Under the pieces are notes generated by a model, which saw only the letters and a list, made by a program, of their open reading frames with translations, was not told where the DNA came from and did not search any database. A DNA stretch of 40,442 bases. It comes from Galbitalea sp036266835 (GTDB taxonomy: Bacteria > Actinomycetota > Actinomycetes > Actinomycetales > Microbacteriaceae). Position numbers and translations under genes: made by a program. Below, one piece after another: positions 40,071 to 40,442 of this stretch; positions within the stretch are counted from its first letter, which is position 1; the number at the start of each line of letters is the position of its first letter. The DNA is taken from positions 1 to 40,442 of the forward strand of contig DATAXD010000042.1 of NCBI GenBank assembly GCA_036266835.1. Reading direction: 5' to 3'.

Positions 40071-40442
40071 ATGTCGAACCCGACCCCAACACTCACCGAT
40101 ACGGCGGCTGCCGTGGCGGGGCTGGGTGGTTGCCAGGCTGATATCGACTTGCTGGATGACGCGTGCCTGCAGGAGGGCATGCGGCTGCTTCGTGACTTGG
40201 AGCAGCAGGCGCAGCCCTACCGGCTGTGGCTTTCCGCAGCCATCGCCCGGCGTTCGGATCACACCCTCGGGTATGACGGGTTGGCGCGCAGGAACGGGTT
40301 CCCGACCCCGGCGACCTTCATCCAGTCCCTCACCGGCACCTCGATCGATGAGGCAACCAAACTTGCCCGCCTGGGCGGGATGATCGTTGAGGCCGAAACG
40401 GCACCGCCGGTTCTGCCGGATGGCAGTGGCGGGTCGGGGGCT
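40071..40442 (+). CDS. DUF222/HNH-endonuclease-family protein (5' part)
   Basis: 124 residues are visible and the frame is open at the window edge. GGGAGGA lies 7 nt before the ATG. The segment RLWLSAAIARRSDHTLGYDG, then LARRNGFPTPATFIQSLTGT and SIDEATKLARLGGM, fits the N-terminal DUF222 domain of the large actinobacterial family related to the 13E12 repeat proteins. These usually end in an HNH nuclease domain and occur in many copies per genome. The HNH part is beyond the window. Codon choice differs a little from neighbours (more GGG and CGG), and the upstream patch is AT-rich, both in line with a mobile or recently arrived gene. Function unproven; nuclease activity is expected only if the HNH domain is intact. 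Confidence 0.85.
   Translation, partial: MSNPTPTLTDTAAAVAGLGGCQADIDLLDDACLQEGMRLLRDLEQQAQPYRLWLSAAIARRSDHTLGYDGLARRNGFPTPATFIQSLTGTSIDEATKLARLGGMIVEAETAPPVLPDGSGGSGA

Overview
The window is dense, high-GC chromosomal DNA from an actinobacterium. The gene families (AdnAB, actinobacterial DapD, DUF3107, DUF3117, UPF0182, DUF2342 zincin, DUF222/HNH), the many GTG starts and the many predicted leaderless transcripts point to Actinomycetota. The small soluble and membrane genes and a LAxTG surface protein suggest Microbacteriaceae; this family assignment is inference. I found no tRNA, rRNA, CRISPR, IS element or prophage.

Region 1 (1-18100) follows the gene order known around Rv3193c-Rv3211 of Mycobacterium tuberculosis. 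It holds a UPF0182 membrane protein and a Lon-like PDZ protease (minus strand), a DUF2342 zincin and an E1/cyclodehydratase-like protein (plus strand), then uvrD2 and nudC (minus). A degenerate phosphotransferase and an acyl-CoA dehydrogenase (plus) are inserted next. After them come the end-resection helicase-nuclease pair adnA-adnB (minus), DUF3107, a small membrane protein and a MiaE-like ferritin-fold protein. Several proteins here have lost family hallmarks: NudC lacks all four zinc cysteines, the phosphotransferase lacks its catalytic residues, and UvrD2 lacks the HRDC/tetracysteine end.

Region 2 (18260-26900) carries a DEAD-box RNA helicase, a PHP phosphoesterase, a membrane-anchored EEP-fold protein, an aminopeptidase P, a 773-residue polytopic membrane protein I cannot assign, a TMEM175-type channel and a YflT-like stress protein.

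Region 3 (26930-39980) contains relatives of genes found around Rv1201c-Rv1232c: a soluble PRC/MgtE_N/CBS protein, DUF1003, Mrp, TatB, O-methyltransferase and DapD. Set among them are an ECF sigma factor, a GPH-type transporter and a PLP decarboxylase/lyase on the minus strand, a TrmB/LuxR-like regulator, a secreted BspA-type leucine-rich-repeat protein with a LATTG sortase signal, a small GIY-YIG nuclease, DUF3117 and a PIG-V-like glycosyltransferase. The window ends inside a DUF222/HNH gene preceded by a perfect DnaA-box 9-mer.

The most interesting signal is a short REP-like hairpin element. Its core is TTCGACAAGCTCAG inside a co-varying stem. Clusters of it lie on both sides of the GIY-YIG gene, and single copies appear within or next to other genes (5609, 28752). 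The layout resembles REP/RAYT modules but with a GIY-YIG nuclease in place of the tyrosine transposase. A second window-wide pattern is a TANNNT hexamer 6-7 nt upstream of the start codon in many genes, which indicates widespread leaderless transcription and fixes several start codons.
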